The position numbers and the translations under genes were made by a program. The notes under the pieces were generated by a model, which did not search any database, had not been told where the DNA came from, and worked only from the letters and a program-made list of their open reading frames with translations. Shown here in pieces: positions 15,499 to 24,524 of a DNA stretch of 64,000 bases. The DNA comes from QYOJ01 sp964616825 (GTDB lineage: Bacteria; Bacteroidota; Bacteroidia; Bacteroidales; FEN-979), in assembly GCA_964616825.1 (NCBI GenBank), contig CAZTSX010000004.1, forward strand, positions 106,416 through 170,415. Reading direction: 5' to 3'. The stretch's first letter is position 1, and each line of letters starts with the position of its first letter.

Positions 15499-16809
15499 GT
15501 GAGTTCTTTTGAGATTACCGGTGGCAAGAAGCTTTCGGGAGAGATCGTCCCGCAAGGCGCGAAAAACGAAGCGCTTCAGGTTATCTCTGCTACCCTGCTG
15601 ACTTCCGATATCATCACAATCCGTAACATCCCGAACATCCACGATGTCAACCGGCTGATGGAGCTGTTAAAAAGCCTTGGAGTTAGTATAACCAAAGAGG
15701 ATTCTACTACATATACATTTCAAGCAAAAGATATCCATTTCGACTACCTGCAAACAAAGGAATTCAAAGAGAAGGTGGGGACCTTCCGCGGATCGATCAT
15801 GATCCTCGGGCCCTTGCTAGGCAGGTTCGGAAAAGGGTATATCTATCTTCCGGGAGGAGATAAGATCGGACGCAGAAAGCTTGATACACACTTTGTCGCT
15901 CTCCAGAAACTTGGTGCACAATACAGGTATGATACTGAAAAACAATATTATGAGTTCCTGGCGAATGAGCTTCGGGGAAACTATATGCTGCTGGATGAAG
16001 CATCGGTAACAGGAACCGCTAACATCATCATGACGGCTGTTCTGGCCAAAGGTAAAACCACAATTTTCAATGCTGCCTGTGAGCCCTACCTGGTGCAGCT
16101 GTGTGAGATGCTGAATCGGATGGGTGCCAAGATAGAGGGAGTGGGATCCAACCTGCTTACTATTGATGGTGTCACCTCTTTAAATGGTTGCAAACATACT
16201 TTGCTTCCAGATATGATCGAAGTGGGAAGCTTTATCGGATTGGCTGCCATGACCGGATCGGATATCACGATTAAGCATGTCAATTATCACCAACTGGGTA
16301 TCACCCCGGATGTCTTTCAACGACTTGGGATCAAGATCGAGAAAAAGGGTGACGACATTCATATCCCGGCACAAGAACACTATGAAGTAGAGACCTTTAT
16401 GGATGGATCGATCATGACAATTGCCGATGCTCCATGGCCTGGATTTACCCCCGACCTGATCAGTATTGTGCTGGTGGTTGCTACCCAGGCGAAAGGGAGT
16501 GTGTTGATCCATCAGAAGATGTTTGAAAGCCGGCTTTTCTTCGTCGATAAACTGATTGATATGGGGGCCAAAATCATTCTCTGTGATCCTCACCGGGCAA
16601 CAGTAATCGGCCTCGATCATCAATATCCATTGAGGGGTATCCGTATGTCATCACCTGATATCCGGGCTGGCGTCGCTCTGCTCATCGCCGCACTCTCCGC
16701 TGAAGGAAAAAGTGTGATCGATAACATCGAACAGATCGACAGGGGCTACGAACAAATCGATACCAGACTCAGAAACCTGGGAGCTGATATCCAACGAATA
16801 AATAGCTGA
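15499..16809 (+). CDS. murA: UDP-N-acetylglucosamine 1-carboxyvinyltransferase (Asp-type active site)
   Basis: MurA transfers enolpyruvate from PEP to UDP-GlcNAc, the first committed step of peptidoglycan synthesis. The 436 residues start from GTG 2 bp after the DUF4290 stop. Conserved features: PQGAKNEALQ with the substrate-binding Lys22, LLDEASVTGTANIIMTAV, LPDMIEVGSFIG and SPDIRAGVALLIAAL. The loop that normally reads PGGC-IGARPVDLH is PGGDKIGRRKLDTH, so the PEP- and fosfomycin-binding Cys is Asp121 (codon 15859-15861). Asp at this place keeps activity but prevents fosfomycin alkylation in other bacteria (for example M. tuberculosis), so intrinsic fosfomycin resistance is expected. Confidence 0.95.
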   Translation: MSSFEITGGKKLSGEIVPQGAKNEALQVISATLLTSDIITIRNIPNIHDVNRLMELLKSLGVSITKEDSTTYTFQAKDIHFDYLQTKEFKEKVGTFRGSIMILGPLLGRFGKGYIYLPGGDKIGRRKLDTHFVALQKLGAQYRYDTEKQYYEFLANELRGNYMLLDEASVTGTANIIMTAVLAKGKTTIFNAACEPYLVQLCEMLNRMGAKIEGVGSNLLTIDGVTSLNGCKHTLLPDMIEVGSFIGLAAMTGSDITIKHVNYHQLGITPDVFQRLGIKIEKKGDDIHIPAQEHYEVETFMDGSIMTIADAPWPGFTPDLISIVLVVATQAKGSVLIHQKMFESRLFFVDKLIDMGAKIILCDPHRATVIGLDHQYPLRGIRMSSPDIRAGVALLIAALSAEGKSVIDNIEQIDRGYEQIDTRLRNLGADIQRINS

Positions 16810-16894
16810 CATTTTGTCGGGCAACATTCTATGGCAAATTTTTTGTCAATGCGCAGGCATTAGTATGTAGTTGACATTTATTAGATGAAGTGAA

Positions 16895-17485
16895 ATGACA
16901 CCAAAGAGAACTAAGAAAAAAATTGAGATTGAGCCAGAGCAGGAAGAGTTGATTCCCGATAGCGGGTTCTACGATACCGATGAAGAGGTTGTTCCTGATA
17001 AAGATGCACCTCATGCAGAGGAAGAGGGTCCTGTGCAAACCATGAGTGTTGAGGAAAAGTGTGCTGAACTCAACGACAGATACCTGAGACTTTACTCTGA
17101 ATTTGATAATTACAGGAAACGTACCCTGAAAGAGAAGATCGACCTGACGAAAACAGCCTCCTCTGAGGTGATTACTGACCTTTTGCCAGTGCTGGATGAC
17201 TTCGAACGTGCCATACAAGCATTTTCTGATACACCAGATACAGATCAATCCTTAAAAGATGGCGTTATCCTGATATATAATAAATTCCTGAATACCCTGA
17301 CGCAAAAAGGGCTGGAACAGATGAAAACCATAGGAGAGCCATTTGATACCGATTTTCATGAAGCCATTACCAATATCCCTGCCCCCACTCCCGAAATGAA
17401 AGGGAAAGTGGTGGATGAGGTCGAAAAAGGGTATCTGCTGAACGGTAAAGTGATCCGCTACTCCAAGGTTGTGGTTGGAAGCTAG
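16895..17485 (+). CDS. grpE: Nucleotide exchange factor GrpE
   Basis: GrpE releases ADP from DnaK and works with DnaJ in protein folding and heat response. The 196 residues have an acidic, variable N-terminus (EPEQEELIPDSGFYDTDEE), a coiled-coil region (LNDRYLRLYSEFDNYRKRT), and the beta-domain signature QMKTIGEPFDTDFHEAI followed by VVDEVEKGYLLNGKVIRYSKVVV. It pairs with dnaJ 81 bp downstream; the whole gap is a heptamer array. Upstream there is an inverted TGTCAA (16844-16849) / TTGACA (16871-16876) pair of unknown meaning. The dnaK gene is not in the window. Confidence 0.96.
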   Translation: MTPKRTKKKIEIEPEQEELIPDSGFYDTDEEVVPDKDAPHAEEEGPVQTMSVEEKCAELNDRYLRLYSEFDNYRKRTLKEKIDLTKTASSEVITDLLPVLDDFERAIQAFSDTPDTDQSLKDGVILIYNKFLNTLTQKGLEQMKTIGEPFDTDFHEAITNIPAPTPEMKGKVVDEVEKGYLLNGKVIRYSKVVVGS

Positions 17486-17489
17486 GCGT

Positions 17490-17566
17490 GAGGGACGAGG
17501 GACGAGGGACGAAGGACGAAGGATGAAGGATGAGGGGAAAGAGACGAGAAACGAGCATCGAGAACT
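17490..17566 (+). repeat. Eleven-unit heptamer array ending at the dnaJ start codon
   Basis: The 77 bp divides exactly into 11 heptamers: three GAGGGAC, then GAAGGAC, two GAAGGAT, GAGGGGA, AAGAGAC, GAGAAAC, GAGCATC and GAGAACT. The ATG of dnaJ follows immediately. The array starts 4 bp after the grpE stop and fills the gap. The unit sequence drifts while the 7-bp register does not. Confidence 0.85.
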
Positions 17567-18739
17567 ATGACAACGAAGAGAGATTATTACGAGATTTTGG
17601 AGATTGACAAGAGTGCTTCCATCGAGGAGATTAAGACAGCATATCGGAAGCAAGCGCTGAAATACCATCCTGATAAAAATTCAGGTGATGCCGAAGCGGA
17701 GGAGAAATTCAAGGAGTCAGCCGAAGCTTATGAAGTCCTGAGTGACTCTAACAAACGGCAGCGCTACGATCAGTTCGGGCATGCCGGATTGGGTGGAGCA
17801 TCCGGTTTCGGAGGTTTCAGTGGCGGAATGAGCATGGATGAGATCTTTCGGCACTTTGGTGACATTTTTGGCGGCGGTGGCGGTTTCGAGGATCCCTTCA
17901 GCTCTTTTTTTGGAGGAGGAAGAAGTCGCTCGGGACGTACTGTTCATAAAGGATCAAACCTGAGGGTGAAAGTCAAATTGACTCTGGAAGAGATTGCCCA
18001 TGGGGTTGAGAAAAAGATCAAGGTCAACAAGTATGTCGTATGCAAAACGTGCACCGGTACTGGCGCTAAAGGTGGAAGCTCTTTTCAATCCTGTTCAGCC
18101 TGTAACGGAAGCGGGCATGTCACACGTGTAGCCTCTACGTTTCTCGGGCAGATGCAAACATCATCGACATGCCCTCAATGCGGCGGCGAAGGCCAGGTCA
18201 TAACTGACAAATGCTACGATTGCGCCGGGAATGGTGTGATCAAAGGAGAAGAGATCATCGCAATTAAGATCCCTGCCGGAGTTGCAGAAGGGATGCAACT
18301 CTCCATGGGAGGCAAAGGGAACGCAGCTGCTCGTGGAGGAATTCCAGGCGATCTCTATGTCCAAATTGAAGAACTCAAACACAATCACTTCGAGAGGGAT
18401 GGCAACAACCTGCTTTACGAGCACCACATGACTTTTTCAGATGCTGTGCTGGGTACTACCATTGAGATTCCGACAATTGACAGCAAAGCCAAAGTGAAGG
18501 TGGAAGAAGGCACACAAAGTGGTAAAATTCTCAGACTCAGGAATAAAGGACTTCCCAGTGTAAACGGATATGAAGGAAAAGGCGATATGCTGGTTACCCT
18601 TCAGATATGGACACCAAAAAACATCTCCAAAGAGGAGAAATCGATTCTGGAAAAACTAAGCGAATCCCCTAATTTTCAACCGGATCCCAGTTCCAAAGAT
18701 CGAAGCTTCTTTTCCCGGGTAAAAGACTACTTTGAATAA
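17567..18739 (+). CDS. dnaJ: Chaperone DnaJ (Hsp40, type I)
   Basis: DnaJ delivers substrates to DnaK and stimulates its ATPase. The 390 residues show a J domain with HPD at 34-36, a Gly/Phe-rich linker (about 75-125: GGFSGGMSMDEIFRHFGDIF), four CxxCxGxG zinc repeats (CKTCTGTG, CSACNGSG, CPQCGGEG, CYDCAGNG) and a C-terminal substrate and dimerisation domain. Its start codon abuts the last unit of a heptamer array, and no obvious Shine-Dalgarno exists apart from the purine-rich array itself. Confidence 0.97.
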   Translation: MTTKRDYYEILEIDKSASIEEIKTAYRKQALKYHPDKNSGDAEAEEKFKESAEAYEVLSDSNKRQRYDQFGHAGLGGASGFGGFSGGMSMDEIFRHFGDIFGGGGGFEDPFSSFFGGGRSRSGRTVHKGSNLRVKVKLTLEEIAHGVEKKIKVNKYVVCKTCTGTGAKGGSSFQSCSACNGSGHVTRVASTFLGQMQTSSTCPQCGGEGQVITDKCYDCAGNGVIKGEEIIAIKIPAGVAEGMQLSMGGKGNAAARGGIPGDLYVQIEELKHNHFERDGNNLLYEHHMTFSDAVLGTTIEIPTIDSKAKVKVEEGTQSGKILRLRNKGLPSVNGYEGKGDMLVTLQIWTPKNISKEEKSILEKLSESPNFQPDPSSKDRSFFSRVKDYFE

Positions 18740-18742
18740 CGT

Positions 18743-19669
18743 ATGGATCTCTTTACCGCCTCAAATGTAACCAAACAATACGCGGCTCACAAAGCCCTAG
18801 AAAGAGTCTCCATCAGTGTACAGGAAGGGACTATTTTCGGATTGCTGGGTCCAAACGGCGCCGGAAAGACAACCCTGATCCGGATCATCAATCAGATCAT
18901 TGCTCCGGATGAAGGGGAACTCCTTTTTCAGGGAAGGAAACTCTTGCCTCAAGATGTAGAGAAGATCGGCTACCTGCCTGAAGAACGAGGGTTGTACAAG
19001 AAGATGAAAGTAGGCGAACAAGCACTCTACCTGGCCCAGCTTAAAGGATTATCAAAATCGGAAGCGGAAAAGCGGCTGATGTTCTGGTTCTCAAACTTTG
19101 AGATTATTGGATGGTGGAACCGGAAAGTGGAGGAGCTCTCCAAAGGGATGCAGCAGAAAGTGCAGTTCATTGTCACCATCATCCATCAACCCAAACTACT
19201 TATCTTCGACGAACCATTCAGTGGTTTTGATCCCATCAACGTCAACCTCCTGAAAGAGGAAATTCTCAGCCTGAAAGAGAGTGGATCAACCATCATCTTT
19301 TCCACCCATAACATGGCTTCCGTCGAAGAACTTTGCGATCATATCGCGTTGATCGATAAAGCAAAAAAAGTGCTGGATGGAAACGTTAAAGAGATCAAAC
19401 GACAATTTGCCACCAACACATTCGAAATCCGGTTCAACACCTTCGAAGGAGAGCTTCGAACGATTCTGCCTGCCTCATTCGAGATCCTTGAATCGGCCAT
19501 AGAAGACGAATTGCGGATAGCCCGGATCCGGCTTCCCCGGGAAGCAGGCCCCAATGACCTCCTGACACAACTGATCCCGCATGTCACTATCTACTCGCTG
19601 AACGAGATCATCCCCAGCATGAATGATATATTCATCCGTGTCGTTACCGAACAGAAAGCTGATTCATGA
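18743..19669 (+). CDS. ABC exporter ATP-binding protein (NatA-like)
   Basis: The cytoplasmic ATPase of an ABC-2 type exporter. The 308 residues contain Walker A GPNGAGKTT (36-44), the signature ELSKGMQQKVQ, Walker B KLLIFDEPFSGFDP and the switch His in IIFSTHNM. About 80 C-terminal residues (from roughly 220) form the DUF4162-type extension common in NatA/YhaQ-like ATPases. It starts 3 bp after dnaJ and overlaps the permease by 4 bp (ATGA). The substrate is unknown; relatives export Na+ or are linked to cell-envelope stress. Confidence 0.9.
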   Translation: MDLFTASNVTKQYAAHKALERVSISVQEGTIFGLLGPNGAGKTTLIRIINQIIAPDEGELLFQGRKLLPQDVEKIGYLPEERGLYKKMKVGEQALYLAQLKGLSKSEAEKRLMFWFSNFEIIGWWNRKVEELSKGMQQKVQFIVTIIHQPKLLIFDEPFSGFDPINVNLLKEEILSLKESGSTIIFSTHNMASVEELCDHIALIDKAKKVLDGNVKEIKRQFATNTFEIRFNTFEGELRTILPASFEILESAIEDELRIARIRLPREAGPNDLLTQLIPHVTIYSLNEIIPSMNDIFIRVVTEQKADS

Positions 19670-21033
19670 GAAAGATTTTCCTCATCATCCAGCGTGAATA
19701 CCTGACCCGGGTCAAGAAAAAGTCTTTCATTGTGATGACGATCCTCGGGCCTCTGTTGATGGCAGCCATCGTGATTATCCCCATATACATTGCCACCACT
19801 ACCAATGAAATGAAGCGGGTAGCTGTGATCGATGAGACAGGCTTCTTCCATGAGAAATTCAACGATTCCGACAACATCAAGTTCCATTACCTAAAAACCG
19901 ATATCCGTAGCGCAAAAGAGATGTTTGGTCATGGTGAAGACTATGCCCTGCTTTATATTCCCAGAACAGATGTAACCCTACCCACCAATGCCATCCTTTA
20001 CGCCGGTACACAAGTGAATATCAATGTGCGGAGCTACATCCGAAATGTGATGTCCAGGCGGATCGAAAACCTGAAGTTGGAAGCTCAGTTACGTGATCTC
20101 TCCACCGATAAAACCAAACCGATCCATGTTGATGACATGCTGAGGTCAATCAAAACTTCGGTCAACATCAGTACAATCAAGATCGGAGCTGACGGAGAAG
20201 AGGAAGAGAGTTACCCGGAAGTGAGTATGATCCTGGCACTCTTTGGAGCTATCCTCATTTACTTCTTCATCTTTATGTTCGGTTCCCAGGTAATGCGTGG
20301 AGTGATTGAAGAGAAGACCAACCGGATCGTTGAAGTGATCATCTCATCAGTGAAACCGTTCCAGTTAATGATGGGAAAGATCATCGGAGTCGCGCTGGTA
20401 GGACTCACACAATTTCTTTTATGGGTAGTCCTTACATTCATTATCATCATCGGTGTAACCTCCACCTTCTCTACCAAAACCATCTCAGATACTACGCAGC
20501 AACAAGTAACATACCAGCAACATCAGGTGCTTAATCCTGGTCAACTGATCACCTCAGGACAAGAGAGTGAAAAGAGAGAGGGTGTAAATCATGTTTTGGA
20601 GGCGATCAATACGATTAACTTCCCGGTTATGCTCGGATCATTTCTTTTCTTTTTCCTCTTTGGTTACCTGATGTATGCAGCCCTTTTTGCAGCTATAGGA
20701 GGGGCCGTCGACAGCGAATCCGACACTCAGCAGTTCATCCTGCCACTTACCGCTCCATTGATTCTGGCGATCGTACTAGCTCAGTTCATTATCCAGGAAC
20801 CGAATGGGACGCTAGCCACTTGGCTCTCCATGATCCCATTCACATCACCGGTAGTGATGATGGTACGAATCCCGTTCGGGGTTCCCTATTTCGAAGTAGC
20901 AATTTCGATGGTTCTCCTACTCCTGGGATTTCTGGGCACTACATGGGTAGCAGCAAAGATATACCGGACCGGGATTCTCATGTACGGAAAGAAAATCAGC
21001 TACAAGGAGTTGTGGAAATGGTTGAGACACTGA
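19666..21033 (+). CDS. ABC-2 type exporter permease (NatB-like)
   Basis: The 455-residue membrane partner of the preceding ATPase. One N-terminal membrane segment (LMAAIVIIPIYIATTT), a large extracytoplasmic domain (about 50-180), then about five membrane segments beginning VSMILALFGAILIYFFIFMFG. The sequence QVMRGVIEEKTNRIVEVIISSVKPFQLMMGKIIG is the conserved cytoplasmic coupling segment of ABC-2/NatB permeases. The start overlaps the ATPase gene by 4 bp. Decamer repeats begin 7 bp after the stop. Confidence 0.9.
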   Translation: MRKIFLIIQREYLTRVKKKSFIVMTILGPLLMAAIVIIPIYIATTTNEMKRVAVIDETGFFHEKFNDSDNIKFHYLKTDIRSAKEMFGHGEDYALLYIPRTDVTLPTNAILYAGTQVNINVRSYIRNVMSRRIENLKLEAQLRDLSTDKTKPIHVDDMLRSIKTSVNISTIKIGADGEEEESYPEVSMILALFGAILIYFFIFMFGSQVMRGVIEEKTNRIVEVIISSVKPFQLMMGKIIGVALVGLTQFLLWVVLTFIIIIGVTSTFSTKTISDTTQQQVTYQQHQVLNPGQLITSGQESEKREGVNHVLEAINTINFPVMLGSFLFFFLFGYLMYAALFAAIGGAVDSESDTQQFILPLTAPLILAIVLAQFIIQEPNGTLATWLSMIPFTSPVVMMVRIPFGVPYFEVAISMVLLLLGFLGTTWVAAKIYRTGILMYGKKISYKELWKWLRH

Positions 21034-21040
21034 GAAGAGG

Positions 21041-21085
21041 ATTGCCATACATTGCCATTGATTGCCATAAATTGCCATACATTGA
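21041..21085 (+). repeat. Decamer array (ATTGCCATNN)
   Basis: Four exact-register decamers, ATTGCCATAC, ATTGCCATTG, ATTGCCATAA and ATTGCCATAC, occupy 21041-21080, followed by a partial ATTGA. The same unit type recurs at 30278-30337 and 52182-52316. Confidence 0.8.
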
Positions 21086-21091
21086 AGATCA

Positions 21092-21208
21092 ATGATTAGT
21101 GAAACTAGGCAGGAGCTGATCAATTCGATCGAATGGCGATTCCAGGAAGAGTCGGCCGGGGTGAAAGCCAGAGGAGAAAAGATTCTCAAACGCCTTTACC
21201 AGGATTAA
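21092..21208 (+). CDS. Possible 38-residue protein, unrecognised
   Basis: An ATG frame directly after the decamer array encodes MISETRQELINSIEWRFQEE and continues to GEKILKRLYQD. The composition is protein-like (amphipathic, charged, one Trp) and it uses no repeat sequence, but I do not recognise a family. It could be a genuine small protein or the surviving end of a deleted gene. There is no promoter box between it and the permease gene. Confidence 0.3.
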   Translation: MISETRQELINSIEWRFQEESAGVKARGEKILKRLYQD

Positions 21209-21221
21209 CCTCTTTTTTCAA

Positions 21222-21252
21222 TTGGTAATTTCAAAAGAAACTTCTATCTTTG
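21222..21252 (+). promoter_or_regulatory. Promoter of secDF
   Basis: TTG (21222-21224), 20 bp, TATCTTTG (21245-21252) is a full consensus match. The predicted start near 21258 gives a leader of about 50 nt before the ATG at 21310. Confidence 0.8.
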
Positions 21253-21309
21253 CACGCTCAAAAAAAGAAGCTTTTTCTATCATACCATTCTTTTTAAAAT
21301 CGAAGTTTC

Positions 21310-24300
21310 ATGCAGAATAAAGGCGTTGTAAAGTTCTTTGCGATAATATTTGCACTTGTTTGCATTTTCCAGTTATCCTTTACATTCATCAGTTACAGAT
21401 ACTCTCTGAAGGCTGAAAGTTATGCTCACCAGACACAGGTTATGGAGGAAGCCAGCCGCATGGCCAATGGTGACCTCATCCTGCAGGATTATCTCTACGA
21501 CTCCATTGCCAATGCCAGGATGGAGTATTTTAACGATTCGATGGCCAACTCCGATGTCTTCAATATCCTGTTGAAACAATATACACTGAAAGATGTCAAG
21601 GAGCGGGAGATCAACCTGGGACTCGACCTGAAAGGCGGAATGAACGTGACCATGGAGGTTTCCGTACCTGAAATCATCCGGGCGCTATCCGGCAATAGCC
21701 AGGATCCCATTTTCAACCAGGCTCTGACCCTTGCTCTGGAGAAAGAGAAGACCAGCACAGCGGATTTCGTCGATATTTTCGCCGAATCTTTCCGGGAGAC
21801 TGATCCCAGCGCTAAGCTCGCTTCGATATTCAGTACGATGGAACTGAAGGACCGGGTCAACTACAATTCCTCCAATGAAGAGGTGATCCAGGTCATTCGC
21901 GACGAGGTTAACGATGCCATTGACAGGACTTTCAACATTCTGCGTACCCGTATCGACCGGTTTGGTGTAACCCAGCCTAACATCAACAGGCTGCAGACAG
22001 CGCGACGGATTCTGATTGAACTTCCGGGCATCAAAGATCCGGATCGTGTCCGAAAATTACTGCAGGGAACAGCACAACTTGAGTTCTGGGAGACATACCA
22101 ATACCCTGAACTCTATCCATACTTCGCTGAAGCAAACAGGAGACTTGCAGCCCTGAATACCAGCCAGGAGACCGATACATTAGAAACAGAAACGATTGTT
22201 GAAGCAACTCCGATCGGAGAAGAACCCGACCAGCTACCAACCATTACAGAAGCTGCTGAGGTTACAGAACCGTCCGGAAAAGAGGTCATTGACACAATCC
22301 AGGAGAACGTTTTGCTGCAACAACTGGGACAAGATACCAGCGCTTCTCAGCAAGTAACACAAGACCAGCAATCATTTGAAGACTACGCCAAAACCAATCC
22401 GTTGTTTGCTTACCTGAATCCGGCAATCTATCAGAATGAAGAGGGGCAATATGTACCTGGTCAGTCAGCGATGGTAGGCAGAGCATTCATTAAAGATACA
22501 GCCCGAATCAACCATTTGTTACGCCAGGCATTTAACCTGAATCTATTCCCAAGAGATATGAAGCTGGCCTGGACAATCAAATCCCGTGCTGACACACCTG
22601 ATGTACTGGAACTGGTTGCATTGAAAGTTTCCTCACGTGACGGCTCACCGGCTCTGGGCGGTGAAGTGGTCACCAATGCCCGTCAGGATTACGACGAGAA
22701 CGGACGTGTTGAGGTTACGATGAATATGAACGCTGAAGGTGCTCGAATATGGAAACGGATTACCGGTGATAACATCGGAAAACAGATTGCTATTGTCCTC
22801 GACGGATATGTCCGCTCCTATCCTAACGTAAACACAGAGATCCCGAACGGTATGTCATCCATCAGTGGTGGTGATATGACAGTTGAAGAGGCGCTTGACC
22901 TGGCCAACATCTTGAAAGCCGGTAAACTGCCGGCTCCGGCACGCATCGTCCAGGAAGAGGTCGTAGGACCTTCCCTGGGTCGCGAATCGATCCAGTCGGG
23001 ATTGATGTCTTTTATCATCGCATTTGTGATTGTCCTTCTCTATATGGCAGTCTACTACAACCGGGCTGGTAACGTAGCCGACATCGCTCTCTTTGCAAAT
23101 ATCTTCTTCCTCTTTGGTGTGATGGCTTCTATCGGTGCCGTCTTAACGCTTCCGGGTATCGCCGGTATCGTGCTGACCCTCGCCATGGCGGTCGACTCCA
23201 ACGTGATCATCTACGAGCGAATGCGGGAAGAGATCCGGGCTGGAAAAGGCATGCGACTGGTTGTCAAAGATGGTTTCCAGCATGCTTATTCGGCTATCAT
23301 CGACAGCCACGTTACCACCATCCTCACAGGTATCGTTCTTTACATCTTTGGTTCCGGCCCGGTACAAGGATTTGCCACCACACTGGTAATCGGCCTCCTG
23401 TTATCCCTGTTTACTGCCGTATTCCTTGCCAGGTTGCTCTTCGAGTCGATGCTCGACTACAACATGAAGATCACCGTGGGAAACAAATTTACCCTCAACG
23501 CCTTCACCAATCTGAATTTCGATTTCGTGAAACCGAGGAAGAAGATGTACATCGTTTCAGCCGTGGTCATTGCCATCGGACTTGCATTCATTGGTATTCG
23601 CGGACTCGACCCGGGAATTGACTTCACCGGTGGCCGTAGTTATATTGTCAGGTTCGACAACAACATCTCCACGAAAAACCTGAGAGAATCCCTACGTCAG
23701 CAGTTTGGCGAATCTCCCGAGGTGAAGACATTCGGACCGATGAACCAGGTGAAGATCACCACGAAATTCCTCATCGATGACCGCTCCATCTCAGCCGACT
23801 CCATTGTTAGCATCACACTCTTTGATGGTGTCAAAGATTTTTATACCACCCCGATCAACTACAAAGAGTTCAAATCGAACGATCCCGATAAAATTATTGG
23901 TGAATTAAGTTCACAGCGAATCGACCCGGCCATCTCATACGCTCTGATATGGCAGGCGGTCTTTGCCGTAGGCTTCGCTCTGATAATTATCTTTATTTAC
24001 ATTGCCGTGCGGTTTAAAAAATGGCAGTTTGGCCTCGGAGGGGTCACGGCCCTGTTCCACGATACACTCATCATTATGGGCATGTTCGCTGTCTTCCACG
24101 GCATCCTTCCCTTCAACATGGAGGTGGACCAGTCGTTTATCGCGGCCATCCTGACGGTGATCGGGTATTCGATCATGGACACGGTGATCATCTTTGACCG
24201 GATCAGGGAGTATACCACACTCTATCCGAAACGGGATTTGGCCGTGAACATCAACGGCGCTATCAACAGCACGTTGGGCCGAACGGTAAATACATCCGGA

Positions 24301-24513
24301 ACCACCATCCTCACATTGTTAGTGATCTTCATCTTCGGCGGGGAGGTACTTAGAGGATTTACATTCGCTATGCTGATCGGGGTACTCGTGGGAACCTACT
24401 CATCCATTTACGTTGCTACACCTATCTCTTACGACGTCTTCTCATGGAGCAAACGACTCAAAGAAAAGAAAGAAAAAGAGAAAGCCAAGGTCAAGACCAG
24501 GAGACGGAGATAA
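21310..24513 (+). CDS. secDF: Fused protein translocase subunit SecDF
   Basis: An RND-type accessory of SecYEG that uses the proton gradient to pull preproteins across the inner membrane. The 1067 residues join SecD and SecF in one chain, as usual in Bacteroidota. The SecD half has an N-terminal membrane segment, LGLDLKGGMNVTMEV, the P1 periplasmic domain and five more segments (from VVGPSLGRESIQSGL). The SecF half has LDPGIDFTGGRSYIVRF and the closing segments with GYSIMDTVIIFDRIRE. P1 carries an 85-residue Thr/Glu/Gln-rich insert (about 277-363). The tail is highly basic (KRLKEKKEKEKAKVKTRRRR). Confidence 0.96.
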   Translation: MQNKGVVKFFAIIFALVCIFQLSFTFISYRYSLKAESYAHQTQVMEEASRMANGDLILQDYLYDSIANARMEYFNDSMANSDVFNILLKQYTLKDVKEREINLGLDLKGGMNVTMEVSVPEIIRALSGNSQDPIFNQALTLALEKEKTSTADFVDIFAESFRETDPSAKLASIFSTMELKDRVNYNSSNEEVIQVIRDEVNDAIDRTFNILRTRIDRFGVTQPNINRLQTARRILIELPGIKDPDRVRKLLQGTAQLEFWETYQYPELYPYFAEANRRLAALNTSQETDTLETETIVEATPIGEEPDQLPTITEAAEVTEPSGKEVIDTIQENVLLQQLGQDTSASQQVTQDQQSFEDYAKTNPLFAYLNPAIYQNEEGQYVPGQSAMVGRAFIKDTARINHLLRQAFNLNLFPRDMKLAWTIKSRADTPDVLELVALKVSSRDGSPALGGEVVTNARQDYDENGRVEVTMNMNAEGARIWKRITGDNIGKQIAIVLDGYVRSYPNVNTEIPNGMSSISGGDMTVEEALDLANILKAGKLPAPARIVQEEVVGPSLGRESIQSGLMSFIIAFVIVLLYMAVYYNRAGNVADIALFANIFFLFGVMASIGAVLTLPGIAGIVLTLAMAVDSNVIIYERMREEIRAGKGMRLVVKDGFQHAYSAIIDSHVTTILTGIVLYIFGSGPVQGFATTLVIGLLLSLFTAVFLARLLFESMLDYNMKITVGNKFTLNAFTNLNFDFVKPRKKMYIVSAVVIAIGLAFIGIRGLDPGIDFTGGRSYIVRFDNNISTKNLRESLRQQFGESPEVKTFGPMNQVKITTKFLIDDRSISADSIVSITLFDGVKDFYTTPINYKEFKSNDPDKIIGELSSQRIDPAISYALIWQAVFAVGFALIIIFIYIAVRFKKWQFGLGGVTALFHDTLIIMGMFAVFHGILPFNMEVDQSFIAAILTVIGYSIMDTVIIFDRIREYTTLYPKRDLAVNINGAINSTLGRTVNTSGTTILTLLVIFIFGGEVLRGFTFAMLIGVLVGTYSSIYVATPISYDVFSWSKRLKEKKEKEKAKVKTRRRR

Positions 24514-24524
24514 AGTTCAGAATC

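Noticed and set aside
16844..16876. TGTCAA/TTGACA inverted pair upstream of grpE as a heat-shock operator
   Set aside because: The half-sites are only 6 bp with 21 bp between them, and do not match a known heat-shock operator such as CIRCE. It resembles the dyad at 63974 but too weakly to call.
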